A DNA stretch of 64,000 nucleotides. Source: Oscillospiraceae bacterium. GTDB taxonomy: Bacteria > Bacillota > Clostridia > UBA1381 > UBA9506. The stretch lies in NCBI GenBank assembly GCA_015069045.1, contig SVJJ01000005.1, positions 1 through 64,000 of the forward strand, in the 5' to 3' direction. Position numbers and translations under genes: made by a program. A model generated the notes under the pieces. It was given only the letters and a program-made list of their open reading frames with translations. It was not told the origin of the DNA and did no database searches. Of this stretch, positions 43,827 to 52,811 are shown in pieces (positions within the stretch are counted from its first letter, which is position 1; each line of letters begins with the position of its first letter).

Positions 43827-44321
43827 ATGGAATTAATTGAAATCGGACAAGTGGTCAATACACATGGTATTCGCGGGGAATTTAAACTGAATCCCTGGAC
43901 GGATAGCTTGGATGCCTTGACAGACATTAAAGCGTTTTATTATAAAGACGGCGATAATACAATATCCTTGCAGGTAGAACGTTTGCGGATTCATAAAAAC
44001 TGTGCCATTATTCAGGCTGAAAACGTTTACACGGTTGAAAAGGCAGAGGCTTTGCGTGGAAGAGTTTTATATGTAGAACGTGAAGAAAACTTACCGGAAG
44101 GTCGATATTACATTGCAGATTTAATTGGACTACGTGTACTTTTTGAACAGGAAGAAATAGGAAAAATAACAGATGTTTTTTCCACCGGTGCCAATGATGT
44201 CTATGAGGTGCATGGGGCAGGAAAACCGATTTATTTACCCGCAATTTCTCAGGTTATTTTGGAAATAAACATTCAAGGCGGATATGTTCGTGTTCAAATT
44301 CCGGATGGATTACTAGATTAA
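43827..44321 (+). CDS. rimM: Ribosome maturation factor RimM
   Basis: A 164-residue 16S-processing factor that binds ribosomal protein S19 during 30S assembly. The N-terminal domain starts IEIGQVVNTHGIRGEFKLNPWTD, and the PRC-barrel domain carries EGRYYIADLIGLRV and YLPAISQVIL. It lies 29 bp before trmD. The usual neighbours rpsP and the KH-domain gene are not upstream; instead clpX and a terminator are. Confidence 0.94.
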   Translation: MELIEIGQVVNTHGIRGEFKLNPWTDSLDALTDIKAFYYKDGDNTISLQVERLRIHKNCAIIQAENVYTVEKAEALRGRVLYVEREENLPEGRYYIADLIGLRVLFEQEEIGKITDVFSTGANDVYEVHGAGKPIYLPAISQVILEINIQGGYVRVQIPDGLLD

Positions 44322-44350
44322 TTATATATGATGAACGAGGATGAATGAAG

Positions 44351-45082
44351 ATGCGTATAGATTGTTTAACTCTTTTTCCGGCCATGCTTCAGTCCGTTTT
44401 GGAAGAAAGCATTATAGGTCGTGCTATTAAGGCGGGACTTATCGATATTCGCTACATAGATATTCGTGATTATGCTGAAAATAAACATAATCGGGTAGAC
44501 GATTCTCCTTATGGAGGCGGAATGGGCATGGTCATGCAAGCAGAACCGATATACCGTGCCTTTCAGTCTGTTTTGCAAACATCTACATCCCGTCCGCACG
44601 TTATTTATATGTCCCCTCAAGGCCGTGTTTTTAATCAATCTATAGCAAAGGAGTTATCTAAGGAAACTCATCTTGTATTGCTTTGCGGTCATTATGAAGG
44701 GGTGGACGAACGTATTTTAGAAGAAATTGTAGATGAGGAGTTATCTATTGGCGACTATGTGTTAACCGGTGGCGAAATTCCGGCCATGGCAGTCATTGAT
44801 GCAGTGGCCCGCATGATACCAGGGGTATTACCTTCGGAGGATGCCTATAGTGAAGAATCTTTATATAAAGGTTTATTAGAATATCCTCAATATACAAGGC
44901 CACCTGAATTTTTAGGACGGCAAGTGCCACCAATTTTACTTTCCGGTCATCATGAAAATATTTCTGCATGGCGTAGGGCAGAGTCTATTCGCCGAACCTG
45001 TGCAAAACGACCGGAGCTATTACAACATGCAGAGTTAACAGAGAAAGAGAAAACACTTGTCGCACAACTATTAAAACAATAA
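44351..45082 (+). CDS. trmD: tRNA (guanine-N1-)-methyltransferase TrmD
   Basis: A 243-residue SPOUT enzyme that makes m1G37 in tRNAs and prevents frameshifting. The start MRIDCLTLFPAML, DDSPYGGGMGMVMQAEPI, the AdoMet knot (LLCGHYEGVDERI, SIGDYVLTGGEIPAM) and LEYPQYTRPPEF are all typical. ATG 44351 with ten-base spacing to AACGAGG is preferred over 44345. rplS, normally downstream, is absent; a Nudix gene follows instead. Confidence 0.95.
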   Translation: MRIDCLTLFPAMLQSVLEESIIGRAIKAGLIDIRYIDIRDYAENKHNRVDDSPYGGGMGMVMQAEPIYRAFQSVLQTSTSRPHVIYMSPQGRVFNQSIAKELSKETHLVLLCGHYEGVDERILEEIVDEELSIGDYVLTGGEIPAMAVIDAVARMIPGVLPSEDAYSEESLYKGLLEYPQYTRPPEFLGRQVPPILLSGHHENISAWRRAESIRRTCAKRPELLQHAELTEKEKTLVAQLLKQ

Positions 45083-45098
45083 GAAGGCAGGGAAAAAC

Positions 45099-45641
45099 AT
45101 GAAACTGCGTGAAACAACAATAGCTACAGAAAAAATTTATGAAGGTCAGATTATTACCGTGCGTAAGGATACAGTGGCTTTGCCCAATGGAGGAAAATCC
45201 TTAAGAGAAATTGTAGAACATCCCGGTGGCGTGGCAGTTGTGGCTATTGATGAAAATGAAATGGTATACATGGTGCGTCAATATCGTCATGCTTTTGGAG
45301 ATGTTGTTATGGAAATTCCGGCAGGCAAGCTGGATGATGGCGAGGAACCAAATGACTGTTGTGTACGAGAACTCGCAGAGGAAACAGGCCTTAGTGCGGG
45401 ACGATATGATTATTTAGGTAAGTTTATGTTGTCGCCTGGATTTTGCAAAGAATGGATTCATATTTATTTAGCAAGAGATTTATCAATTGGCAAGGCTCAT
45501 TTAGACCCAGATGAATTTTTAGAGGTGATTAAAGTGCCTCTTTCACAGCTCGTGGCTATGATTATGGATAATAAGTTACAAGATGCTAAAACGGTTATGG
45601 GCATTTTAAAGGCATGGGTTATGATTCGCGAGGAAAAATGA
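45099..45641 (+). CDS. Nudix hydrolase, ADP-ribose pyrophosphatase type
   Basis: A 180-residue Nudix enzyme close to Bacillus NudF. The Nudix box GKLDDGEEPNDCCVRELAEETGL is complete, preceded by the ADP-ribose pyrophosphatase context (REIVEHPGGVAVVAID, MVRQYRHAFGDVVMEIPAG). It likely splits ADP-ribose to AMP and ribose 5-phosphate. It is 16 bp downstream of trmD and presumably co-transcribed. Confidence 0.9.
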   Translation: MKLRETTIATEKIYEGQIITVRKDTVALPNGGKSLREIVEHPGGVAVVAIDENEMVYMVRQYRHAFGDVVMEIPAGKLDDGEEPNDCCVRELAEETGLSAGRYDYLGKFMLSPGFCKEWIHIYLARDLSIGKAHLDPDEFLEVIKVPLSQLVAMIMDNKLQDAKTVMGILKAWVMIREEK

Positions 45642-45671
45642 CATGTTTTTCTGTTTTTTACGCCAAAATGC

Positions 45672-45700
45672 TTGACAAATTAGCAATAAAAAGATAATAT
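45672..45700 (+). promoter_or_regulatory. Promoter of glyS
   Basis: Consensus TTGACA (45672-45677), 17-bp spacer, TAATAT (45695-45700). The leader is only about 45 nt, too short for a T-box. Confidence 0.82.
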
Positions 45701-45751
45701 ATTACCCATGAGTATTTGTAAATTATGTATTGAAAATATGCGGAGGTTTCT

Positions 45752-47143
45752 ATGAAGAACACAGAAAAATCAATGGAAAAAATTGTGGCTCTATGTAAGG
45801 GCCGTGGTTTTGTATATCCTGGTTCAGAGATTTACGGCGGCTTGGCTAATTCATGGGATTACGGCCCCCTTGGTGTTGAACTAAAAAATAATGTAAAACG
45901 TGCATGGTGGAAAAAATTTGTGCAGGAATCCCCTTATAATGTTGGTTTGGATGCGGCTATTTTAATGAATTCGCAAACATGGGTTGCTTCCGGCCATGTA
46001 GGTGGTTTTTCTGACCCGCTAATGGATTGTCGTGAATGTAAAGCGCGTCATCGTGCTGATCATTTAATTGAGGAATACTTACAAGCAAAAGGTGAAGCAG
46101 CTGTTGTGGATGGTTGGAGCAACGAGGAAATGGTTGCATTTATTAATGACCATGACGTTGTTTGTCCTAAATGCGGCAAAAAGAATTTTACAGACATTCG
46201 TAAATTTAACTTAATGTTTAAAACTTTCCAAGGTGTTACAGAGGACAGCACATCCGAATTATATTTGCGTCCTGAAACAGCACAGGGTATTTTTGTTAAT
46301 TTTAAAAATGTGCAAAGAACAACACGAAAAAAAGTTCCGTTTGGTATTGGTCAAGTTGGTAAATCTTTTCGTAATGAAATTACACCAGGCAATTTTATTT
46401 TCCGTATTCGTGAGTTTGAGCAAATGGAATTAGAATTTTTCTGCGCACCAGGTGAGGACCTAAAGTGGTTTGAATATTGGAAAGAATTTTGTAAAAACTG
46501 GTTACTTTCCTTAAATATTAGTCTTGAAAACTTAAAATTCCGCGACCATTCACCGGAGGAACTGTCTCATTACAGCAACGCAACCACCGATATTGAATTT
46601 ATGTTTCCTTTCGGCTGGGGTGAACTTTGGGGTGTGGCAGACCGTACAGATTTTGACCTAAAGCAACATGCCACTCATTCCGGAGAAAATTTTGAGTATA
46701 CAGATCCCGTAAGCGGTAAAAAATATATTCCATATTGTATTGAGCCATCCCTCGGAGCTGATCGTATGACGTTAGCATTTTTGACCGAGGCATATGACGA
46801 AGAACAGGTTGGAGATAATGATATGCGCATTGTTATGCGTTTTCATCCCGCTATTGCACCGGTTAAAGCCGCTGTGTTACCTCTTTCTAAAAAACTGTCT
46901 GAAGGTGCTATGGCTCTGTATCAAGAGTTAGCTGGCCACTTTAATTGTGAATTTGATGAAGCGGGCAGTATTGGTAAACGCTATCGCCGTCAGGATGAAA
47001 TTGGAACACCTTTCTGTATTACATATGATTTTGATAGCCCGGAGCAGGGAACTGTTACTATCCGTGAACGTGATACAATGGAACAGGTAACCGTTAAAAT
47101 CGAAGAGGTAGTTACATATTTAGAGGAAAGACTTCGGTTTTAA
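45752..47143 (+). CDS. glyS: Glycine-tRNA ligase (dimeric type)
   Basis: A 463-residue alpha2-type class II synthetase. It starts [21 protein letters not shown], has the zinc-like cysteines CRECKARH and CPKCGKKNF, motif 2 [24 protein letters not shown] and motif 3 [15 protein letters not shown], and an anticodon domain with [19 protein letters not shown]. The one-subunit form is the one normal for many Firmicutes. CGGAGG ribosome binding site. Confidence 0.96.
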   Translation: MKNTEKSMEKIVALCKGRGFVYPGSEIYGGLANSWDYGPLGVELKNNVKRAWWKKFVQESPYNVGLDAAILMNSQTWVASGHVGGFSDPLMDCRECKARHRADHLIEEYLQAKGEAAVVDGWSNEEMVAFINDHDVVCPKCGKKNFTDIRKFNLMFKTFQGVTEDSTSELYLRPETAQGIFVNFKNVQRTTRKKVPFGIGQVGKSFRNEITPGNFIFRIREFEQMELEFFCAPGEDLKWFEYWKEFCKNWLLSLNISLENLKFRDHSPEELSHYSNATTDIEFMFPFGWGELWGVADRTDFDLKQHATHSGENFEYTDPVSGKKYIPYCIEPSLGADRMTLAFLTEAYDEEQVGDNDMRIVMRFHPAIAPVKAAVLPLSKKLSEGAMALYQELAGHFNCEFDEAGSIGKRYRRQDEIGTPFCITYDFDSPEQGTVTIRERDTMEQVTVKIEEVVTYLEERLRF

Positions 47144-47197
47144 TAAACTTATTTGGCATATATTCTGCCTAAACATGAATAATTTTTGAATTTTATA

Positions 47198-47226
47198 TTG
47201 ACAGATTGCTGAAAATTTAGTATTCT
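47198..47226 (+). promoter_or_regulatory. Promoter of the HPr gene
   Basis: TTGACA (47198-47203), 17-bp spacer, TATTCT (47221-47226). Confidence 0.75.
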
Positions 47227-47281
47227 ATAAATAGATAATGCTTATAGTTTTCAGTTGCAATGCAGAGAAGGAGCGGTATTG

Positions 47282-47548
47282 ATGTTATCAAAAGAAATTG
47301 TTGTGCAAAATCAAGTTGGTCTTCATGCTAGACCCGCTACATTTTTTATACAAAAATGCAACGAATTCAAATCATCTGTTTGGGTAGAAAAAAATGACCG
47401 TCGTGTTAATGCTAAAAGCCTTTTAGGGGTTTTATCCTTAGGTATTACGAAAGGAACTAAAATTACTGTTATTGCAGATGGAACTGACGAGGCAGAGGCT
47501 ATGGATGCTCTAGCTGGTTTAATTGGTGCCAGTTTTGACGAAGAATAG
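47282..47548 (+). CDS. ptsH: HPr-family phosphocarrier protein
   Basis: An 88-residue phosphocarrier. His15 in GLHARPATFF takes phosphate from enzyme I; Ser46 in NAKSLLGVLSLGI is the HPr kinase site used for carbon catabolite control through CcpA. Both are intact, so it is HPr rather than the His-less Crh. The ATG at 47282 follows GAAGGAG; the track start at 47255 adds nine residues. ptsI is not adjacent. Confidence 0.9.
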   Translation: MLSKEIVVQNQVGLHARPATFFIQKCNEFKSSVWVEKNDRRVNAKSLLGVLSLGITKGTKITVIADGTDEAEAMDALAGLIGASFDEE

Positions 47549-47581
47549 GCATAATCGTTTATATGTAATCTAAATAAAAAA

Positions 47582-47637
47582 CAGGGCTGTAGCAAACCGA
47601 TTGCGAAAATCGAATCGCTGCGGCTCTTTTTAGATTT
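47582..47637 (+). terminator. Branched terminator-like hairpin after ptsH
   Basis: AGGGCTGTAGC pairs (with G-U pairs) with GCTGCGGCTCT, enclosing an inner CGATT/AATCG stem, then TTTTT. Confidence 0.65.
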
Positions 47638-47678
47638 ATTGCACCCCTGGTATACATATTATAAAGAGAAGGTGCGTC

Positions 47679-49535
47679 ATGCTGGATAGAGATTTATTGT
47701 TAAATTTGCCGGAAGAACCGGGCGTATATTTGATGAAAGATAAAAATCATCACATTATATATGTTGGCAAGGCAAAAATACTTAAAAACAGACTCAAACA
47801 GTACTTTACTGCCGTAGAAAATCACACGCCTAAAGTACGCGCTATGGTTTCTAACGTTGCGGATTTTGAATACATTATTACCGATAGTGAAATTGAAGCA
47901 TTGATTTTAGAATGTAACCTTATTAAAAAACATAAACCTTATTACAATATTCTTTTAAAGGATGATAAACATTATCCTTACATTAAAATTACGATACGAG
48001 ACGAATTTCCCCGGATTATGTTAGCCAGAAAAATGATGAAGGATGGGGCAAAATATTATGGTCCCTATGTTAGTAGCGCTGCAGTACGAGAGGCTATTGA
48101 TATTGTTTCAAAATTGTGTAAATTACCAACGTGTAATATACGCATGCCACGAGATATGGGTAAACGAAAGGTATGTTTACATGCACACATAGAGCAATGT
48201 ATTGCGCCATGTGCACGACCTATTACACAGGAAGCCTATCGAAAATTGATTGCATATGCATGCAGTTTTTTAGAGGGGAATCATAGTGAGCTGTTGCAAA
48301 CACTTACAAAGGATATGGAAACCGCTTCTGAACAGTTAGAATTTGAAAAAGCAGCTTTATTGCGTGATAAAATCAATGCCATAAAAAAAATAGAAGAACG
48401 ACAGAAAATTATTTCTGATAAGCAAACAGATGAAGATATTGTTGGCTTTTATCGACAAGATAATAAGACCTTTGGGGAGGTATTTTTTGTTCGTCGTGGT
48501 CGCCTAATCGGTCGACATAGTATGATGATAGATAAAACTGGCGATGTTACAGATGGTGCGTTGTGCAGTGAGTTTTTAAAGCAATTTTACGGCGATTGCG
48601 ATGATATTCCCCCTCGTATTTATACCTGTTTCGTAAGTGAGGAACATGATTTAATATCCCAGTGGCTTACTGGCAAAACCGGACGTAAGACAGTTGTAAA
48701 ATGCCCTATACGAGGCGAGAAAAAGAAATTAACAGATATGGCATGTAAAAACGCGCGACAAAATGCTTTAGACCACCTATTAAAAAACAGCGGACAAAAT
48801 GTTTCTAAGGCTGTTTTAGACTTAAAAGAAAAACTAAATTTGTCAAAATTTCCGCATCGTATTGAATCATATGATATTTCTCATACAGCGGGTAGCAATC
48901 CCGTAGCATCAATGGTTGTGTTTAAAGATGGAAAACCGGCCCGTAGCCAATATCGTCGCTTTAAAATCGAAGAGGCACAAGGAGGCGACGACTGTCAAAG
49001 TTTGACAGAGGCTATCTACCGTCGTTTCAGGCACGCCAGAGATGAAATGGCAATGGATGAAACAGGCACGCTGAAACAAGCAAAATTTTTACCTTTACCC
49101 GATTTAATTTTATTAGATGGCGGCAAAGGGCAAGTACGTGCAATTTACGACTTATTAGAGAAAATAGATATGGATATTCCCCTTTTTGGCATGGTAAAGG
49201 ATGATAAGCATAAAACACGGGGTGTTGTAACGGCTCAGGGAGAAGAAATTGATTTTCTTAAAACCTCTCAGGCTTTTCGATTGATTTGTAGCATACAAGA
49301 AGAGGTTCATCGTTTTGCAATTTCTTATCACAAACTGTTACGAAAAAAGCACATGATAGGCTCCGTTTTAGAAGAAATTGAAGGCGTTGGTCCGGAAACA
49401 AGAAAAAAACTGATTCGTCATTTTAAAAGTGTTCAGGCAATTCAGAAGGCGTCTGTTCAAAGTTTAGCGGAAGTGCCGGGGCTTTCTGCTAAAGTTTCAA
49501 AAAATATTTATAATTTTTTTCATGAAAAATCTTGA
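47679..49535 (+). CDS. uvrC: Excinuclease ABC subunit C
   Basis: A 618-residue double nuclease for nucleotide excision repair. The GIY-YIG domain (PGVYLMKDKNHHIIYVGKAK), UVR motif (FEKAALLRDKINAIKK), RNase H-like nuclease (ESYDISHTAGSNPVASMVVF, LILLDGGKGQVRAI) and tandem helix-hairpin-helix (IEGVGPETRKKLIRHF, VPGLSAKVSKNIYNFF) are all present in order. The gene follows ptsH and precedes plsX. Confidence 0.97.
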   Translation: MLDRDLLLNLPEEPGVYLMKDKNHHIIYVGKAKILKNRLKQYFTAVENHTPKVRAMVSNVADFEYIITDSEIEALILECNLIKKHKPYYNILLKDDKHYPYIKITIRDEFPRIMLARKMMKDGAKYYGPYVSSAAVREAIDIVSKLCKLPTCNIRMPRDMGKRKVCLHAHIEQCIAPCARPITQEAYRKLIAYACSFLEGNHSELLQTLTKDMETASEQLEFEKAALLRDKINAIKKIEERQKIISDKQTDEDIVGFYRQDNKTFGEVFFVRRGRLIGRHSMMIDKTGDVTDGALCSEFLKQFYGDCDDIPPRIYTCFVSEEHDLISQWLTGKTGRKTVVKCPIRGEKKKLTDMACKNARQNALDHLLKNSGQNVSKAVLDLKEKLNLSKFPHRIESYDISHTAGSNPVASMVVFKDGKPARSQYRRFKIEEAQGGDDCQSLTEAIYRRFRHARDEMAMDETGTLKQAKFLPLPDLILLDGGKGQVRAIYDLLEKIDMDIPLFGMVKDDKHKTRGVVTAQGEEIDFLKTSQAFRLICSIQEEVHRFAISYHKLLRKKHMIGSVLEEIEGVGPETRKKLIRHFKSVQAIQKASVQSLAEVPGLSAKVSKNIYNFFHEKS

Positions 49536-49560
49536 ATTTTTAGCTGATTTATAATATACT
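49532..49560 (+). promoter_or_regulatory. Promoter of plsX
   Basis: TTGAAT (49532-49537), 17-bp spacer, TATACT (49555-49560). The -35 overlaps the uvrC stop codon. No FapR-like palindrome was noticed. Confidence 0.65.
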
Positions 49561-49592
49561 TTTTTTATAGTAAGAATAGGTAGGTGCTTGAT

Positions 49593-50609
49593 TTGAAAAT
49601 TGCAGTTGATGCTTTTGGTGGCGACAATGCGCCGTTAGCCATTATTAAGGGTGCTGTACAGGCCGCCAATACAATGCCTGATGATGAAGTTATTTTGGTG
49701 GGAGATAAACAAAAAATTGAAGATATTTTGGCAAATGAAACTGTTTTACATGGTAATATTTCCATACGTCATGCCTCAGAAGTTATTGCCACAGGGGATG
49801 TGCCTGTTGAGGCAATTCGTACCAAAAAAGATTCTTCTCTTATGGTTACAATCGGCATGCTGAAAAATAAGGAAGCTGATGCAACAGTATCAGCCGGCAA
49901 TACAGGCGCCTATCTTGCAGGTGCCTTTCGAACCTTGGGCCGTATTAAAGGCGTTAAAAGACCTGCTCTTGCAACTCTTTTACCAACAGTTGGCGATAAT
50001 CCCGGCATAATTTTAGATATTGGTGCCAATGCAGACTGTCGTCCGGAACAGCTTGTTCAATTTGCTCAAATGGGAGCTGTATATGCAGCACATGTGTTGC
50101 ATATAGAAAATCCTCAGGTAGCCCTTTTAAATATTGGAGCAGAGGAAGCAAAAGGCAACGCATTAACCAAGGAAACCTATCAGTTACTTAAGGAAAAATC
50201 CTTGAATTTTATTGGTAATATTGAACCGCGTGACGTTTTATCCGGCCAGGCTAATGTTATTGTTTGTGACGGATTTACGGGTAATGTTGTTATAAAATTA
50301 ATTGAAGGAACAGCCGGCACGCTTTTTTCTATGTTGAAAAAGGTATTTTATCGTAATATTTGTTCTAAATTGGCAGCCGGTATTTTAAAGCCCGGTCTCA
50401 AAACTATCAAAGCCAAAATGGACTATTCTGAATATGGCGGTGTGCCTTTCTTAGGTCTTGATGGTGTACTTTTTAAAGCTCATGGCAGTTCTGATGCTAT
50501 TACTATTCAAAATGCAGTTTATGCTGCAAAAGAATATATAGCTGCAGGAATCAATGATCAAATTAAAGAGTTAATGGCTACTGCCAATGCAGATGAAAAT
50601 GAAAGATAA
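49593..50609 (+). CDS. plsX: Phosphate acyltransferase PlsX
   Basis: A 338-residue enzyme that turns acyl-ACP into acyl-phosphate for phospholipid synthesis. It begins KIAVDAFGGDNAPLAIIKGA and carries ATVSAGNTGAYLAGA, ILDIGANADCRPEQLVQFA, DGFTGNVVIKLIEGTAG and PFLGLDGVLFKAHGSSD. The track GTG at 49584 sits in the GGTAGGTG site; TTG 49593 gives the family start. acpP follows after a separate promoter. Confidence 0.95.
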   Translation: MKIAVDAFGGDNAPLAIIKGAVQAANTMPDDEVILVGDKQKIEDILANETVLHGNISIRHASEVIATGDVPVEAIRTKKDSSLMVTIGMLKNKEADATVSAGNTGAYLAGAFRTLGRIKGVKRPALATLLPTVGDNPGIILDIGANADCRPEQLVQFAQMGAVYAAHVLHIENPQVALLNIGAEEAKGNALTKETYQLLKEKSLNFIGNIEPRDVLSGQANVIVCDGFTGNVVIKLIEGTAGTLFSMLKKVFYRNICSKLAAGILKPGLKTIKAKMDYSEYGGVPFLGLDGVLFKAHGSSDAITIQNAVYAAKEYIAAGINDQIKELMATANADENER

Positions 50610-50621
50610 ATTTTGATTATT

Positions 50622-50650
50622 TTGAGTTTTTACAAAGCTCATGATAATAT
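50622..50650 (+). promoter_or_regulatory. Promoter of acpP
   Basis: TTGAGT (50622-50627), 17-bp spacer, TAATAT (50645-50650). Downstream, the leader holds CCGGCAT ... ATGCCGG (about 50669-50706). Confidence 0.6.
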
Positions 50651-50737
50651 TGGTCAATCATATGGTACCGGCATGTGATTATAAAAGAAATACTGTTATT
50701 ATGCCGGGTAATGTGTCATTTATTAGGAGGTGAAAAT

Positions 50738-50965
50738 ATGGAGTTTGAAAGAGTTAAGGCAATTATTGTTGAACAGTTGGGAACAGATGAGAATTCTGTT
50801 ACCTTGGAAACATCCTTTGTTGATGATTTAGGTGCTGATTCTTTAGATGTTGTTGAATTAATTATGGCTTTGGAAGAAGAATTTGACATGGAAATTGCTG
50901 ATGGCGAAGTTGATGATATTAAAACTGTAGGGGATGTTGTTGAGTACATTAAAGCAAATTCCTGA
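50738..50965 (+). CDS. acpP: Acyl carrier protein
   Basis: A 75-residue acidic four-helix carrier. Ser35 in [13 protein letters not shown] is the phosphopantetheine site. The ATG at 50738 follows TAGGAGGTG with ideal spacing; the track start at 50675 lies upstream in the leader. It supplies fatty-acid synthesis and PlsX. A strong terminator overlaps its stop. Confidence 0.96.
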   Translation: MEFERVKAIIVEQLGTDENSVTLETSFVDDLGADSLDVVELIMALEEEFDMEIADGEVDDIKTVGDVVEYIKANS

Positions 50966-51002
50966 TTGAAAAGCCCCGCCTTTGCGGGGCTTTTCAATCA
51001 GG
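50961..51002 (+). terminator. Strong terminator after acpP
   Basis: CCTGATTGAAAAGCCCCGC and GCGGGGCTTTTCAATCAGG pair over 19 bp. The acpP stop (TGA, 50963-50965) is inside the stem. Confidence 0.92.
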
Positions 51003-51085
51003 TAAAAAAGGGTAGTGAGCCGATTTATTATTAAAGTTCAGAAGTTTTCTGGCCTTTAATGAGGGATTGGCGGAAAGGAAGAGGC

Positions 51086-51787
51086 ATGAACAAATTAAAA
51101 GCCTTTGAAGAGATAATTGGATATAAGTTTTCAGATAAGGAATTGTTGAGGACAGCCATAACACATAGTTCTTATGCAAACGAAAACAGAGGAAAGCATT
51201 TCCTTTTTAATGAACGCTTAGAATTTTTAGGCGATTCCGTACTCAGTTTAATCGTTAGCAACTATTTGTTTGAAAATTATAAATCATTACCCGAGGGCGA
51301 CTTAACAAAAGCACGAGCAACAATTGTTTGTGAACGGTCGTTGTGGGAGTGCGCTGTAAATATTGAAATGGGTAATTACATTATTTTAGGCAAGGGTGAG
51401 GAACTTACAGGTGGCAGAACCCGCGTATCTATTTTGGCAGATGCATATGAAGCACTGATAGCCGCAATTTATTTAGATGGTGGTATTGATGTTGTTCGAG
51501 AATGGTTGTTAGGGCAGCTTTATGACACTATTCTAAATGCAGTTAAAGGCAAAACTTTCATGGACTATAAAACAGCTCTGCAGGAAAAAATACAAGCCCA
51601 TGGTGCCGTAAATATTCGTTATGAGGTTGTAGAAGAATCAGGTCCGGACCACAATAAAACATTTTTGGTCCATGTTTTAGTTAATGAACAGGTTAAAGGT
51701 GTAGGTGAGGGAAGAAGCAAAAAGAGTGCTGAACAGATGGCTGCTCAAGATGCTTTTTTAAAGTTAGGTGCTAATGGTGGAAAATAA
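51086..51787 (+). CDS. rnc: Ribonuclease III
   Basis: A 233-residue double-strand RNA endonuclease. The nuclease signature NERLEFLGDSVLSLIVSNYLF and second acidic site ILADAYEALIAAIYLDGG are followed by a double-strand RNA-binding domain (DYKTALQEKIQAHG ... GRSKKSAEQMAAQDAF). ATG 51086 with AGGAAGAGG is preferred to the upstream track start. Overlaps the radical SAM gene by 14 bp. Confidence 0.96.
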   Translation: MNKLKAFEEIIGYKFSDKELLRTAITHSSYANENRGKHFLFNERLEFLGDSVLSLIVSNYLFENYKSLPEGDLTKARATIVCERSLWECAVNIEMGNYIILGKGEELTGGRTRVSILADAYEALIAAIYLDGGIDVVREWLLGQLYDTILNAVKGKTFMDYKTALQEKIQAHGAVNIRYEVVEESGPDHNKTFLVHVLVNEQVKGVGEGRSKKSAEQMAAQDAFLKLGANGGK

Positions 51788-52778
51788 ACATAAAACGATT
51801 CCGATTTTTGTACCTCATTGGGGTTGTCCCGGTAGTTGCATATTCTGCGATCAAAAAAGAATAACCGGACAACGAGAAGAAATGACACCTGAGCGTGCTG
51901 CCGCAATCATCAAGGATGCGCTTCAATATCGTAGACCTGGGGAACATTGGGAAATAGGTTTTTTTGGTGGTAGTTTTACCGGCATTCCAATTCAGCAACA
52001 AGAAGCTTTGCTGAAGGTAGCACAAGAAGCAGTGCAGGCAGGAAAAGTGGAGGGAATTCGGCTTTCGACACGGCCTGACTATATTAATTCTGAGGTTCTG
52101 ACAAGGTTAATGCGTTTTGGTGTATCAACCGTAGAGTTAGGTGCGCAATCTATGGATGATGAGGTTTTGTTAACTTGCCAACGTGGTCACACTGCATATC
52201 AAACTGTTTGTGCAGCTCAAATGATTCAGGAATGTGGTTTAAATCTTGGTTTACAAATGATGGTTGGATTACCGGGAGATACGCCGGAGATTACCATGAA
52301 AACGGCACAAGCCTTTGCAGAAATGCATCCAGCTTGTGTACGAATATATCCAACATTGGTGATTCGCGGAACAGGTCTTAGCAATTTATATCGTGCAGGC
52401 AGTTACACCCCTTTAACTCTAGAAAAGGCAGTAGAGCAATGCAGTCGCTTATATCGTTTTTTTACTGAAAATAAAATTGAAGTCATTCGCATGGGTTTAT
52501 TACAGATGAATGCAAAAGATGTTTTGGCAGGTCCTTGCCATCCTGCATTTGGTGAAATGGTGCTTAGTGCAGCGTGCTATGAACAATTAGCAGAAAAAAT
52601 GAGAAATTTTTTGGGTAAACAAGTTAGAATTCATGTGAATCCTCGTTATGTTTCTGTTTTACATGGACAAAAAAAAGTAAATATAAAACGATTAATATCT
52701 TATTTTCAATTACATGGGATACAGATTGTACAGGATCCTAATCTAACATGGGGAGAATTTGAAATACTTGAATTATAA
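51774..52778 (+). CDS. Radical SAM protein, Elp3/YhcC-like
   Basis: A 334-residue radical SAM protein. The cluster motif is C-PGS-C-IF-C, found near the start (VPHWGCPGSCIFCDQKRI), then GFFGGSFTG, STRPDYINSEVL, VELGAQSMDDEVL and GLQMMVGLPGDTPE, a pattern shared with Elp3-type and coproporphyrinogen-oxidase-like proteins. Its position between rnc and smc is conserved in many Clostridia. There is no acetyltransferase domain as in Elp3. The reaction is unknown; a tRNA-modifying role is a guess. ATG 51774 was chosen among GTG 51768, ATG 51774 and GTG 51777. Confidence 0.83.
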   Translation: MVENKHKTIPIFVPHWGCPGSCIFCDQKRITGQREEMTPERAAAIIKDALQYRRPGEHWEIGFFGGSFTGIPIQQQEALLKVAQEAVQAGKVEGIRLSTRPDYINSEVLTRLMRFGVSTVELGAQSMDDEVLLTCQRGHTAYQTVCAAQMIQECGLNLGLQMMVGLPGDTPEITMKTAQAFAEMHPACVRIYPTLVIRGTGLSNLYRAGSYTPLTLEKAVEQCSRLYRFFTENKIEVIRMGLLQMNAKDVLAGPCHPAFGEMVLSAACYEQLAEKMRNFLGKQVRIHVNPRYVSVLHGQKKVNIKRLISYFQLHGIQIVQDPNLTWGEFEILEL

Positions 52779-52811
52779 TGTAAGTATTTCAGAAAGGTAT
52801 GGGTAATACAT

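Noticed and set aside
45700-45752. T-box riboswitch upstream of glyS
   Set aside because: The leader from the consensus promoter to the start is only about 45 nt, with no specifier loop or antiterminator.
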